From Pegoplata infirma (Eukaryota > Arthropoda > Insecta > Diptera > Anthomyiidae): 64,000 nucleotides of DNA. The notes under the pieces are model-generated. The model did not search any database, was not told the DNA's origin, and saw only the letters and a program-made list of their open reading frames with translations. Below, one piece after another: positions 21,886-31,378 of this stretch. The stretch's first letter is position 1. The number at the start of each line of letters is the position of its first letter. The position numbers and the translations under genes are program-made. The stretch lies in the NCBI GenBank assembly GCA_963921195.1, contig OY992540.1, positions 22,580,262 through 22,644,261 of the forward strand, read 5' to 3'.

Positions 21886-23311
21886 CGTGACGGGTGTTCT
21901 TCATGGCACGCTTTGCCACCTTTCTTTCTCTATTTGAGTTCAGCAGCGCTGACTCCTCTGTCGAGCTTCTCTCCCATTTGCGAGGTCGTTCTGAGTTCGA
22001 CCTATGAGATTGTTTATCGGTCTTTCTCTCAGACACAGAAAAAGAACCCGGTTTAGCGATGTCCTTCGAACAGCTGGGTTTTTCATCTGACCGGTTGGTG
22101 CTGGAATTAGCTCCATTGTCAGACTTAGCTACAGTTGTCGAAGTGGTCGCCTTCACCGTACTGGCTATCCCGCGCTCGACCTCAATTTGTGGACGGGTAG
22201 GTCTTACCAGCGCTGATCCATAGCCATAGTTCACTTTATGGCCTTTCTGTTGAAGTACCTCAGCCGAAATCGGGTCAATTGAGATGGTAAGTTCAACTAT
22301 ACCACCCCTAATGACCCGCTTAAGGACCTTCCAGTACCCAACAGGGAGGTCAACATTCTGGCCCTCGAGCAAACCAAGTATCATCTCGTTGGATGTTTCA
22401 GACTTCTCAGGGAAGTATCCAACCACAATACGGGGTTTAGGCACCTGATCTTCCGCGACAACCTTCAGAACGGCTTCCTTCCAGGGCTGTAAGGTTGGAA
22501 CATGAGTTCCCAGCCACTCTACCGTCTCCTTATCGCGACAGACAAACAAAAGCCATCCTGGTTTGAATGTGCAGCTGGAGAAACTTGGTTTTACCACCCC
22601 CTTTCTCAGCTCCACAATCTTCAAAAGGACAGCTTGTTGTATGGCCTGCAGCTGCTCGTCCGACCACCTAGTTTTCGGAAAGTCAGGTGGGATAACGCCA
22701 ATCTTGGTGGTCGTTACTGCTTCCTTATATGAGGGTGCAGACTTCTTCTGCTGCGTTGGCACTTGCGAGGTTGATGTCGCTGGCGCCGGCTTAGCTTGGA
22801 TGACCTTTGCTACCTTGCGCGGTGTACCATCAGCTTCCGTTTCTGCAGCCCATTTAGATGGACGTTTTACTTCCGGTGGAGTAGAACCGTCCGACCTCGC
22901 TCTCTTGCGTTGTGACAGAAGGTCACGCACCTCGTTGCGGGCTTCACGCATCGGCTTCTGACAAAGCCTGCGAGCCGTATGGATATCGATGCCTTCGTTA
23001 AGATACTTCCTCAGGCGTATTCGGGCAGCACCGGAGAGCTTAACCCTGTCAGACACGGGGTTTGTCTGCACACCTGGTTCATCTTCAGCTTCGGTTGTCT
23101 TAGGCTGGGAGTTCAATAACTCATCCTCTTCGTCCGTTGGGATGCATTGTTCAGCCACGTAAGACCTTTTGGCCTCTGTCTGCTGAACTGCATCCATTTC
23201 TTCTTCGGAAATGGTGAGACACGGTATCTCGTTGGTATCCATAAAAAGGTCTACGTCGACCTGCTCTTGCTCATTCGTTTTTTCTATATTTAATTGGTTG
23301 CTTGAATCCAT
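21866..23311 (-). CDS. ORF1: DUF4780-type retrotransposon protein
   Basis: 481 aa, upstream of and overlapping ORF2 by 20 nt in another frame. Residues 1-90 are acidic. Residues 90-175 are basic (LCQKPMREARNEVRDLL, then KRARSDG), suggesting nucleic-acid or nuclear targeting. Residues about 200-372 match the DUF4780 pattern found in ORF1 of LOA-like elements (RWSDEQLQAIQ, CTFKPGWLLFVCRD, LPVGYWKVLKR, ELTISIDP). The tail is Ser/Arg-rich. Such ORF1 proteins bind element RNA; that role is inferred from the family. The start is the first ATG after the 5' UTR. The frame is intact. Confidence 0.88.
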   Translation of the reverse strand: MDSSNQLNIEKTNEQEQVDVDLFMDTNEIPCLTISEEEMDAVQQTEAKRSYVAEQCIPTDEEDELLNSQPKTTEAEDEPGVQTNPVSDRVKLSGAARIRLRKYLNEGIDIHTARRLCQKPMREARNEVRDLLSQRKRARSDGSTPPEVKRPSKWAAETEADGTPRKVAKVIQAKPAPATSTSQVPTQQKKSAPSYKEAVTTTKIGVIPPDFPKTRWSDEQLQAIQQAVLLKIVELRKGVVKPSFSSCTFKPGWLLFVCRDKETVEWLGTHVPTLQPWKEAVLKVVAEDQVPKPRIVVGYFPEKSETSNEMILGLLEGQNVDLPVGYWKVLKRVIRGGIVELTISIDPISAEVLQQKGHKVNYGYGSALVRPTRPQIEVERGIASTVKATTSTTVAKSDNGANSSTNRSDEKPSCSKDIAKPGSFSVSERKTDKQSHRSNSERPRKWERSSTEESALLNSNRERKVAKRAMKNTRHDACSKR

Positions 23312-23670
23312 TTCTGAAAGTATAAAAATTTAGGGATTAAAATAAATGAAGCTAGATAGCAGAGCCCTTTGCTACCAGCCAGCTAATACAACCAAGTTTC
23401 GCCAAGACATGGAGGCCACCGTTCACAGACACGTTAATGTAGTGCCATTCATCCCATAGGCACGGTACGAATTACACCCGGGATTACAGGTTTTTATTGA
23501 GCGTCCGCTCTAGATCCGCCATCTTCTGTTAAATAGCAGAGACACCTCCTGCAGGTTGTGGCTCTTCACCACGGATGGTCGGTCACTGAATTCTGAGAGG
23601 CTAAGGCTAGTTTCAATAGAATAAGCTATATTGCGCTTCAAGAATCCCTGCAACACTCGCTGCTTCGTCT
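23312..23670 (-). promoter_or_regulatory. 5' UTR of the LOA element, probable internal promoter
   Basis: Non-coding leader between the TSD and the ORF1 ATG, more G+C-rich than surrounding DNA. Full-length LINEs carry Pol II promoters here. No specific Inr or DPE can be assigned with confidence. Confidence 0.4.
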
Positions 23671-23687
23671 CCGTGCGTCAGTGTTAG

Positions 23688-24240
23688 TATTTCAGAATTT
23701 TCAATTAGTGCCAAGTTGAAGGATAAAAATAAATAATTTTCTTATTAAATATCACGCAACTTATTCCTTTTTTTTTAATTGCCAGTTTTGACAGTAAAAT
23801 TGTTCCTGCGGGAAATGTTACCAGTTTAGGACCGGTTCTAGAGTGGTACACATACTGGTCGCGAACTGGTACTTTAGATTCTTGTGTTCTATGACCAGTC
23901 CGCTTGGAACAATCCATAGGATGGGTTTTTCGTATCAGTTGTTCCTGTAGGACCAATTGATTTTCCACAGGAATTTTAAAATCATATATTTAAAGAAAAC
24001 AAAAACTTGAATAGTTGCAATAAATTGTAGGATTCTTAATAGGGGAAAAAGTAATACTTTTTGCCTTTTTTGTAATAATTAAATTTGAGTAAAAATATTT
24101 TTTTTTTTAAATTTTGACAATATTTGCAGAGAACGAAAAAGGGCCAAAACTGTTTTTTGTGGTGCCACAGACCATTCAATAGTGCCAAAAATGGCACTAT
24201 TGTGCCACATTTCCCAACCGTGCCGTGCGTGTGGGAATTT
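23688..24240. other. Unclassified insertion within the relic's C-terminal coding region
   Basis: The relic's frame stops after the LOA TSD and resumes at about 24241, so this ~550-bp block is foreign or diverged. It has TAGTGCCAAGTTG near the left and CCCAACCGTGCC near the right, and GGCACTATTGTGCCAC inverted repeats at 24180-24215. Boundaries and class are unclear. Confidence 0.4.
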
Positions 24241-24390
24241 CTGATTGGGACTATTGTAGAAGTTGCGGGGAAGTGGAGGATGTCAGTGAAGAACTTGTTA
24301 TGTGAATGTCCGGGTCTGTTGAGAAGCCGCCTTAAGCATTTCGGGCAAAGATTTTTCGATGACCTAGATTGCATAAACAGTGTCTAATTA
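24241..24390 (+). pseudogene. LOA-like relic: terminal zinc knuckle
   Basis: Reads DWDYCRSCGEVEDVS, then after a shift KNLLCECPGLLRSRLKHFGQ: the Cys/His knuckle and tail that end LOA-type ORF2 proteins. It is the 3' end of the relic beginning at about 14030. Its distance from the rest is explained by the full-length LOA element and the block at 23688-24240. Confidence 0.75.
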
Positions 24391-24729
24391 ACATCTCTAG
24401 CAGAGTATCATATTTTTTAATCTGGGTTTGGTTCAAGAAGCAAAAACTACTTTGAGACTTGCCACGTTTTAGAGGGACGGAGCCGTGGCATTTACCTGGA
24501 AGCCATTTCAGCAAACTCAGGTTCAAGAATAGCACAGCCGTCAGCCCAGGGTTTCGTCAATTCCTAATCATTCCAGATCGTGCTGGGTTTGATGTTGATG
24601 CCTTTCGGCGGGGGTCACAGGTATAAAAAAATCACGGTCTTATCGCGAAGGTCACAGGTTGCGACAGATAAAATATCACTTGATGAAGCGTGGGGAAAAC
24701 CTCGGCGACGTCAAATCTCTCAACCCCTG

Positions 24730-25013
24730 CACGCAAAAAAATATTTTGCCAAGCGCTTGGGAGGAATCACGTTAAACAATATTTTTTCGTATATTATGCA
24801 AAAACTTATAACATTTTACCAAGCGTTTGCTTGTTTAATCTTAAAGTTAGTAAAACTATGCAAGCTCATGGGAAATTTCTTGAAACGTTTGCAAAGTTAG
24901 GTATAATTATGCAAGCGTTTGGTAAAATATTATTAGTTCTCGCATAATATACGCAAAAATCTTGTTTAATGTGATTCCTCCCAAGCGCTTGGTAAAATAT
25001 TTTTTTGGGTGTG
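24730..25013. mobile_element. Small foldback MITE
   Basis: Arms of about 75 bp: CACGCAAAAAAATATTTTGC, CCAAGCGCTTGGGAGGAATC and AATATTTTTTCGTATATTA on the left are mirrored on the right. The block CCAAGCGCTTGG is itself a 12-bp palindrome present in both arms. TSD not clear (possibly TG). Non-coding. Confidence 0.75.
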
Positions 25014-26551
25014 TGGTTGGATATCTAGTTAAAAGGTCCCTGACTCCGGACTTCTTTAAGCACACGTATCTACTTTAGATACGCTCTCCATACCTGTGAC
25101 AACTCAGGGTCGGCAGGGTCATCACTATCGTTACCCATGCGATAACAACTTTTTTTCAGAGTTCTGAAATCTTTTTGTTTTCCAAACTTTTTTCTTTTCA
25201 TTCACATTACCAATTCCACGAAAAATGTAACATATTTTTTTTTCGGACGTCAAGCTGCTCCACCTAAAAAATAATATGTCTCAATGGGTATAGACCCAGA
25301 TATTAACCAAAAAAGAATAACAAAAATAATACAATAACAGTCGGTAGTTTTGACAATTTAACACCACCTGCAAATTATGGTAGAAAACAATCAAACATTT
25401 TTGAAAGTTCCTAAATTTCTAAATTCAAAAGATATTTAACAAAACTGCAACAATTTCAATCTTAAGGTATTCATTATACAACACGCGCACCTAATAAAGT
25501 TTTAAAGTAAATGTGCAAAAAGAAAATGGATAAATAAAATTTAAGGACTCTATCATTAAAAGAACAAAAAACCCTTGGAAAATGTGAAATAAATGAGAAT
25601 TGGTCATGGTCAGTATGAACGAGATGACCAATAATGAGGGTAGTAAACTACTACCCCTCCCCTTAAACAATGAAGTAACACAGTCCTTAAAAATATTAAG
25701 GAGTATCCTTAATGGGTGTTCTATACATACTACTAAAATAACAAGCCTTATTGCAACATTTAGACAAACTGACCAACAGATCACCAACGACGTGCTTAAC
25801 ATTTATATACAGAGGATTAGTTTTATAATTTACAAAAAGTAAAATGTTTAAATTTAAAAATTTTTTAAACAAAGTATAAAATTATATAGAAATAAAAGCC
25901 CCTCTTTTAACTAAAATTGAAACTGTCTCAATTGTATGGAATTTTTAAATCACCCATTGTGTCGTCAAAGTCAGCACCCTAAACAATAATTTTATGAAAA
26001 TGTTTCATAATAAAGTTGTTACTATTATTATTATTTCATCCTAGTGAACAAAAGGCAACTGGTCATGATGATCATACTGTGAGACAGAGAGGCAAAAAAA
26101 CGCCTTTAAATCATTTATTTTTGTGATTAACAACCGCTGTGACTTTTTTCCGTTTTTATTTTTTTTTTTAGATGAATTCCTAAAAAATTATGCACGCTCA
26201 TTACTGATCTTTAGTAATTTATGTGATGAAAATTTATGTATGAACTTGTACGTATGTTCGTTAATGTTAATGCTCGAGCATGGCGAGCCACATTGTGGCC
26301 AAAATTTGCATTTGAATAGACGAAACGGAAACAACATCTTAATGGGTAGCGCTGATTTTTTCTTTTTAGGGAATTTCTGTGTATTGTTTAGTGTATTAAA
26401 GTATGCAATAAAGACCATTGTATATAAGTTTATTCACACAAATTTTTATTTTGTCTTTAAATTGTAAAATCAAGTCGCTTTTGTAATGATTTTAAAAAGC
26501 AAACCTAAGATGTCTCAACTAAACATCAACCGTTTAATAGAGACAGGCACA
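25014..26551. other. Unassigned DNA; one weak ORF
   Basis: The stretch 25600-25842 (+) is less A+T-rich than its flanks and encodes 80 aa with no recognisable motif. No splice context or homology is evident. The rest holds nothing identifiable. Confidence 0.3.
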
Positions 26552-27051
26552 CCCAGCAAAATTTTCTGTTTCCCAATAATCGGTTCCAGAACGAATCATT
26601 TTACCCTGCACCCGATTCTACTTAACATTCCAGAATCAATGATTTTAGTTTGAAATTGTCCCAAAAGCAATCGTTTTTTAGAGCAAGTAGTTTTTTTGAA
26701 AAATAATTTTACATAGAAAATTTTGTTGTGATTACCATAGAATATATTCAAGAATCTGTTGAACCAGGAATTTGTTCCAAAAAATTTTCCTGGGCATAAT
26801 CATCATTAACACAGGAAAATTTTTTGGAACAAATTCTTGGTTCAACAGATTCTTGAATGTATTCTATGGTAATCACAACAAAATTTTCTATGTAAAATTT
26901 TTTTTTCAAAAAACTACTTGCTCTAAAAAACGTTTGCTATTGGGACAATTTCAAACAAAAATCATTGATTTTGGAATGTTAAGTAGAATCGGTTGCAGGG
27001 TAAAATGATGAGTTCTGGACCCGATTATTGGGAACAGAAAATTTTGCTGGG
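26552..27051. mobile_element. 500-bp foldback element with CCCAGCAAAATTTTCTGTT ends
   Basis: CCCAGCAAAATTTTCTGTT at 26552 mirrors AACAGAAAATTTTGCTGGG at 27051. The two ~240-bp arms stay about 90% complementary to the centre near 26800 (TTGAACCAGGAATTTGTTCC against GGAACAAATTCTTGGTTCAA). The frame at 26772-27008 is a by-product of the arms. No TSD could be identified. Confidence 0.8.
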
Positions 27052-27172
27052 AAACTGGTTTAAAACAAATTTTTCGTTTTATGCTGTCAATATATGTACT
27101 GTAATAGCATAAAGAAATTTCTTAAAACAAATGTTTGAAATTTTTCTTAGAAAATCCATTACAAATCGCTTA

Positions 27173-27441
27173 TTTACTAGAATAGTGTCTGGCATAACTT
27201 AGAAACGTGATTTTTGAGATAATAATGCAGAATTATTCGTTATATGATACTACTTATATCATTCTCTAAATTGTGTTAAAATTCGTTTTAATTTCTTTTA
27301 AACTCTTCGTTTAAGAGAACACGCCATTATAACATTTCTTATGTACCGGCCTTTTTCAATGGAAACCCAGTTTCAATTGTAAACTTTTAACAGGTGTTTT
27401 GCAAAACCAAACATTTTGAGTTATGACACTATTCTAGTAAA
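27173..27441. mobile_element. Palindromic MITE, copy 1 (TTTACTAGAATAGTGTC ends)
   Basis: TTTACTAGAATAGTGTC mirrors GACACTATTCTAGTAAA. The inner blocks ATAATGCAGAATTATTCGTT and TACCGGCCTTTTTCAAT are shared, in opposite orientation, with a second copy at 28327-28582. The ends are dipalindromic and no distinct TSD is visible. Confidence 0.75.
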
Positions 27442-28245
27442 TGAACAATATTAATTTTAAACTATAATACTTTTCTGAGTGTATCCAAATTTCTTAGTAT
27501 ATGCGGCCAAATCAAGTACTAACATTGCGTTGCCAACTACTCTACCTATTTTAGTTAAGTCAAAAACCATTCGAAGTTAGCAAAGACAACGTTACATACA
27601 GCAGCAAAGTTAACAACCACGTAAACTTTGAAATTATTCAACGGATGTAGGATGTGGCAATAAACTAAGCGATTTCTCTGGCAATACCTTAGGTTACTGC
27701 ATTATCTACGAATTCATAGTGAACACTGCACTATCATGTAAATATTGTAGGCAGGCTTGCCAGATAAGATTTGTCCCAAAATGGGGATTTCAACTTCGAA
27801 TTGTTGACAGATTTTAGTGGGGAGTAGGGTTGCCAGAATTTTATTTCGAAAATGCGGGACAAATTCCCGAAAATTACAAAAATGGCGGGATTTTAAAAAC
27901 TTTCGCGGGACAAAAATATTTTTATGAACAAAACTTAAAAATTTAGCAGCTATGCAACATGAGTTTTATTGTTTTAAGTAGAGACTACCAACCTCTAGTG
28001 CATTTTGAAATAGAAAACATGTTTTTGTTTTTTAAAAACATTTATTTCGCGCTTTTTTAGAGACTAATTTAGCTAAAGTAAATTTTAGTACACACATTTC
28101 GATTTTGAAGATACAACACTGGACCAGAAGTACTCCATGGAAATTTTATAACTATTTTTCCCGGAATGTACTCTATATTGTGAAAAATATTTTTTTTTTT
28201 TTTTTCAAACAAACACTAAGATTGTAAACTTTTTTGTTATACCCA

Positions 28246-28635
28246 ATTCACACCTGAGGTAAAATCTCGTTCGAACAAGATTTCGATCAAATGGTTGTGT
28301 ATAAAATGATGCAGACATATCGCTCCTTTACTTGTATAGTGTCATAACTCAAAATATTTGATTTTGCAGAAAACCCGTTTAAAGTTTACTATTGAAGCTG
28401 GTTTTTAATTGAAAAAGGCCGGTACATAGAAAATGTAATAATAGCGTGTACTCTTTTCAAACGGTGAGTTTAAAAGATATTAATACGAATTTTTGACACA
28501 ATATAAAGCACGATATAACGAATAATTCTGCATCATTAACTCAAAAAACGCATTTTTTGAGTTATGACACTATACAAGTAAAGGAGCGATATGATCGAAA
28601 TCTTGTTCGAACAAGATTTCACCTCAGGTGTGAAT
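28246..28635. mobile_element. Foldback nested in the hAT element
   Basis: ATTCACACCTGAGGT at 28246 mirrors ACCTCAGGTGTGAAT ending at 28635. Adjoining arms TCGTTCGAACAAGATTTCGA and its complement also match, so the arms are about 50 bp. It surrounds the smaller palindrome 28327-28582. Confidence 0.75.
28327..28582. mobile_element. Palindromic MITE, copy 2, innermost of a three-level nest
   Basis: TTTACTTGTATAGTGTCATA mirrors TATGACACTATACAAGTAAA. Content matches the copy at 27173-27441 in inverse orientation, including GGCCGGTACAT and AATAATTCTGCAT. It lies inside the TTCACACC foldback, which is inside the hAT element. Confidence 0.75.
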
Positions 28636-28940
28636 AGACCTTTATTTTTTCCTTAAGAAGGTTTATTTGAGCGGCAAGGTAAAGCTAATTTTACAAAAGC
28701 TTACAAATAAGCCTTTTTAAAACTTAGGCTTTTAAAGTAAAAAATAGTTGCTGTTAAAAAAAATTGCAAACAAAGCGGGATAATGGAATCCCGCGCGGTA
28801 CGCGGGAATCGGTTATGAAAAGCGGGACAATCCCGCCAAATGCGGGACGTCTGGCAACTCTAGTGGGGAGGGATTTGGGGATTTCACATAATTTTGAGGA
28901 TTAAAACGGTGCTCGCATTCATTTTTAAGTAGTTTAATTA

Positions 28941-30662
28941 CACTGCACAACAAAATCAAATTTTTTCCAAAATTACAAGGTCAGACCAAAAAATTTTGAT
29001 AGAAGAGACAAAAAAAAAATACACGTGTATCGGCGTTTTGAAAGTTTACATCTGGGTTTCATTTTAGGGGGAGGTAAAGTTTCCCCCAAATGCAGATGTT
29101 GTATTGTCAATCGTCATTGAATATCGAGTGAAGCTTACGTTTAAAGTATATGGTGTGTTCAGCAAATTTATATAAAATGTTATGGCGAACATTTTTGTGG
29201 AATATATTAACCCTCTAGCTCCTCACGATAAGGGTCTTTTTTGTCCTTCTTTTCAAAAAGAGCAAAAAACACCATTAAATCAGGGATTTAAGGGGTTCAA
29301 ATGTTCCGAAAAAATATTCGCCGTAAAATTTTACTATAAGTCCTTGAATACACCAAAACGGAAAACTCAACCAGAAGGTCAGAAATAAGGCACAACAAAA
29401 GAGATCTTAGGGTTAATTTTGCATTTATTAAAAAAAATCGAGTAAAGCTTACGTTTAAACTATATGGTGTGTTCAGCAAATTTATGTAAAATGTTACGGA
29501 GAACATTTTTGTAGAATATGTTAACCCTCTAACTCCTCAAAATAAGGGTCTATTTTGTCCGTCTTTTCAAAAAGTGCAAAAAACACCATTAAAACAGGGA
29601 TTTAAGGGGTTTTAATGTTCCGCAAAAATATCCGCCGTGAAATTTTACCATAAGTCCTTGAACACACCAAAACAGAAAACTCAACAAGAAAGTCAGATAT
29701 AAGACACAACAAAAGAGAGCTTAGGGTTAATTTCGCATTTATTAAGAAAATCGTGTAAAGCTTACGTTTAAAGTATATGGTGTGTTCAGCAAATTTATGT
29801 AAAATATTACGTAGAACATTTTTGTAGAATATATTAACCCCCTAACTCCTCAAGATAAGGGTCTTTTTTGTCCTTCTTTTAAAAAAAGGCAAAGAACGCC
29901 ACTAAAACAGGGATTTAAGGGGTTAAAATGTTCCGCAAAAATATTCGCCGTGAAATTTTACTATAAGTCCCTATCACGGGAAATATTTTTGCGGACCATT
30001 TTAACCCCTTAAATAGCTGTTTTAATGGTGTTTTTGCTCTTTTTCAAAAGAAGGACAAAAAAAGACCCTTACCTTGAGGAGCTAGAGGGTTAACATATTC
30101 TACAAAAATGCTCTCCGTGACATTTTACATAAAATTGCTTTACATACCATATACTTTAAACGTAAGCGTAACTCGATTTTCTTAATAAATGCGAAATTAA
30201 CCCTAAGCTCTCTTTTGTTGTGTCTTATTTCTGACTTTCTTGTTAAGTTTTCCGTTTTGGTGTATTCAGGGACTTATAGTAAAATTTTACGGCGAATATT
30301 TTTGCAGAACATTCAAACCCCTTAAATCCCTGTTTTAATGGTGTTTTTTGCTCTTTTTGAAAAGAAGGACAAAAAAGACCCTTATCTTGAGGAGTTAGAG
30401 GGTTAACATATTCCACAAAAATGTTCTCCGTAACATTTTACATAAATTTGCTGAACACACCATATACTTTAAACGTAAGCTTCACTCGATATTCAATGAC
30501 GATTTACAATACAACATTTGCATTTGGGGGAAACTTCACCTCCCCCTAAAATGAAACCCAGATGTAAACTTTCAAAACGCCGATACACGAGTATTTTTTT
30601 TTTGTCTCTTCTATCAATATTTTTTGGTCTGACCTTGTAATTTTTTTTTGTGTTGTACAGTG
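28941..30662. mobile_element. 1.7-kb palindromic element, TTA TSD, Harbinger-like
   Basis: CACTGCACAAC on the left and GTTGTACAGTG on the right are flanked by TTA at 28938-28940 and 30663-30665. The arms match over hundreds of bases (ACAAGGTCAGACC, AGAAGAGACAAAAAAAAAAT, GGGGGAGGTAAAGTTTCCCC). The 3-bp TWA duplication is the signature of PIF/Harbinger targets. It shares CACTG..CAAC ends with the elements at 32483, 37376 and, less closely, 44933. It carries only tandem repeats, so it is non-autonomous. Confidence 0.85.
29117..30490. repeat. ~310-bp tandem units inside the palindrome
   Basis: The left arm has nearly three direct units starting at CGAGTGAAGCTTACGTTTAA (29125, 29439, 29752). The right arm has about two in reverse. 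Shared blocks: GTATATGGTGTGTTCAGCAA, AACCCTCTAACTCCTCAAGA, AGGGTCTTTTTTGTCC. The unequal unit number in the two arms shows expansion or contraction after the palindrome formed. Confidence 0.75.
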
Positions 30663-30668
30663 TTATTG

Positions 30669-30752
30669 ATTTTCCCCATACAATTTAAACGTCAAAATTA
30701 AACTTCGTTTTATTTTGACAGATAAAGTGTTTAAAATTGTATGGGGAAAACA
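30669..30752. repeat. Hairpin-forming inverted repeat
   Basis: TTTTCCCCATACAATTTAAA mirrors TTTAAAATTGTATGGGGAAA over an 84-bp span. Flanking GCATTCATTT (28919) and AAATGAATGC (30771) suggest that it is part of a MITE into which the 28941-30662 element inserted. Confidence 0.6.
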
Positions 30753-31378
30753 CAAAATTAAACTAGTTTAAATGAATGCAAATATGGTATACACTTATTT
30801 TAGAACACTTTGAAAGTTTTTTACAATTTTTGTACTCGCAAACCATGAGTCGTACGAAAAAACTTATAAAAGCAATATAGTAGATAAAGTTTTAGGCCCT
30901 TATTCATATTGAATCCTTATTTTAGGTTTAAACTTCACAATTGTTAATTAACACTTTTTGTCTTATAAACCTTTTATATGAAATGGTATTCATAAACGTT
31001 TATTAACAATACTTTAACTATTAAGCGATTTTTGATAAATTGCGATTTTTGGCTGGCAACACTTTGTATTTTAGTTGTCAGCTTACAGTTAGTGATGCAA
31101 TAAGTTGGGTTACGATTAAATCAGTAATCGACTATAAATATTTTTTTGTATATTTTTGATAAAATATTTTATTTGTTTTACTAATATTTATTTAAATATA
31201 ACTATTAAAAGCTTTTCACAGAAAATTAATGAAAATACAATTTAAAAAAACATATTTTGTGTGCACTTTTGTACCGCGGGTACATAAGTATTCGAATAAT
31301 GTGTATGCGGAAATTTTGTACACATCACTATTATTCTGTTGTTTTTAAAATAAAAATTTGTAATTTTAAAAGTTAAAA

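Larger units (their letters stand above)
18185..23670 (-). mobile_element. Full-length LOA-clade non-LTR retrotransposon
   Basis: The element runs right to left. The 17-bp sequence CCGTGCGTCAGTGTTAG occurs at 18168-18184 and 23671-23687, a perfect TSD. The 3' end finishes in short tandem repeats (minus strand TAATCTAATCTAAT) after a 73-bp 3' UTR; the 5' UTR is about 360 bp. Both ORFs are open and complete. A perfect TSD, intact ORFs and full length argue for recent insertion. It landed in the tail of an older, related relic. Confidence 0.93.
27825..28862. mobile_element. Non-autonomous hAT-type element, 8-bp TSD, with nested elements
   Basis: TAGGGTTGCCAGA pairs with TCTGGCAACTCTA, and GTGGGGAG flanks perfectly at 27817-27824 and 28863-28870. 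Both termini repeat GCGGGACAA/TTCCCGC (at least five times), the likely subterminal binding motif. The interior contains a TTCACACCTGAGG foldback (28246-28635) that contains a further element (28327-28582). No coding capacity. Confidence 0.88.

Noticed and set aside
22502..22961. Plus-strand ORFs opposite LOA ORF1
   Set aside because: Shadows of the DUF4780-containing frame, no independent signal.
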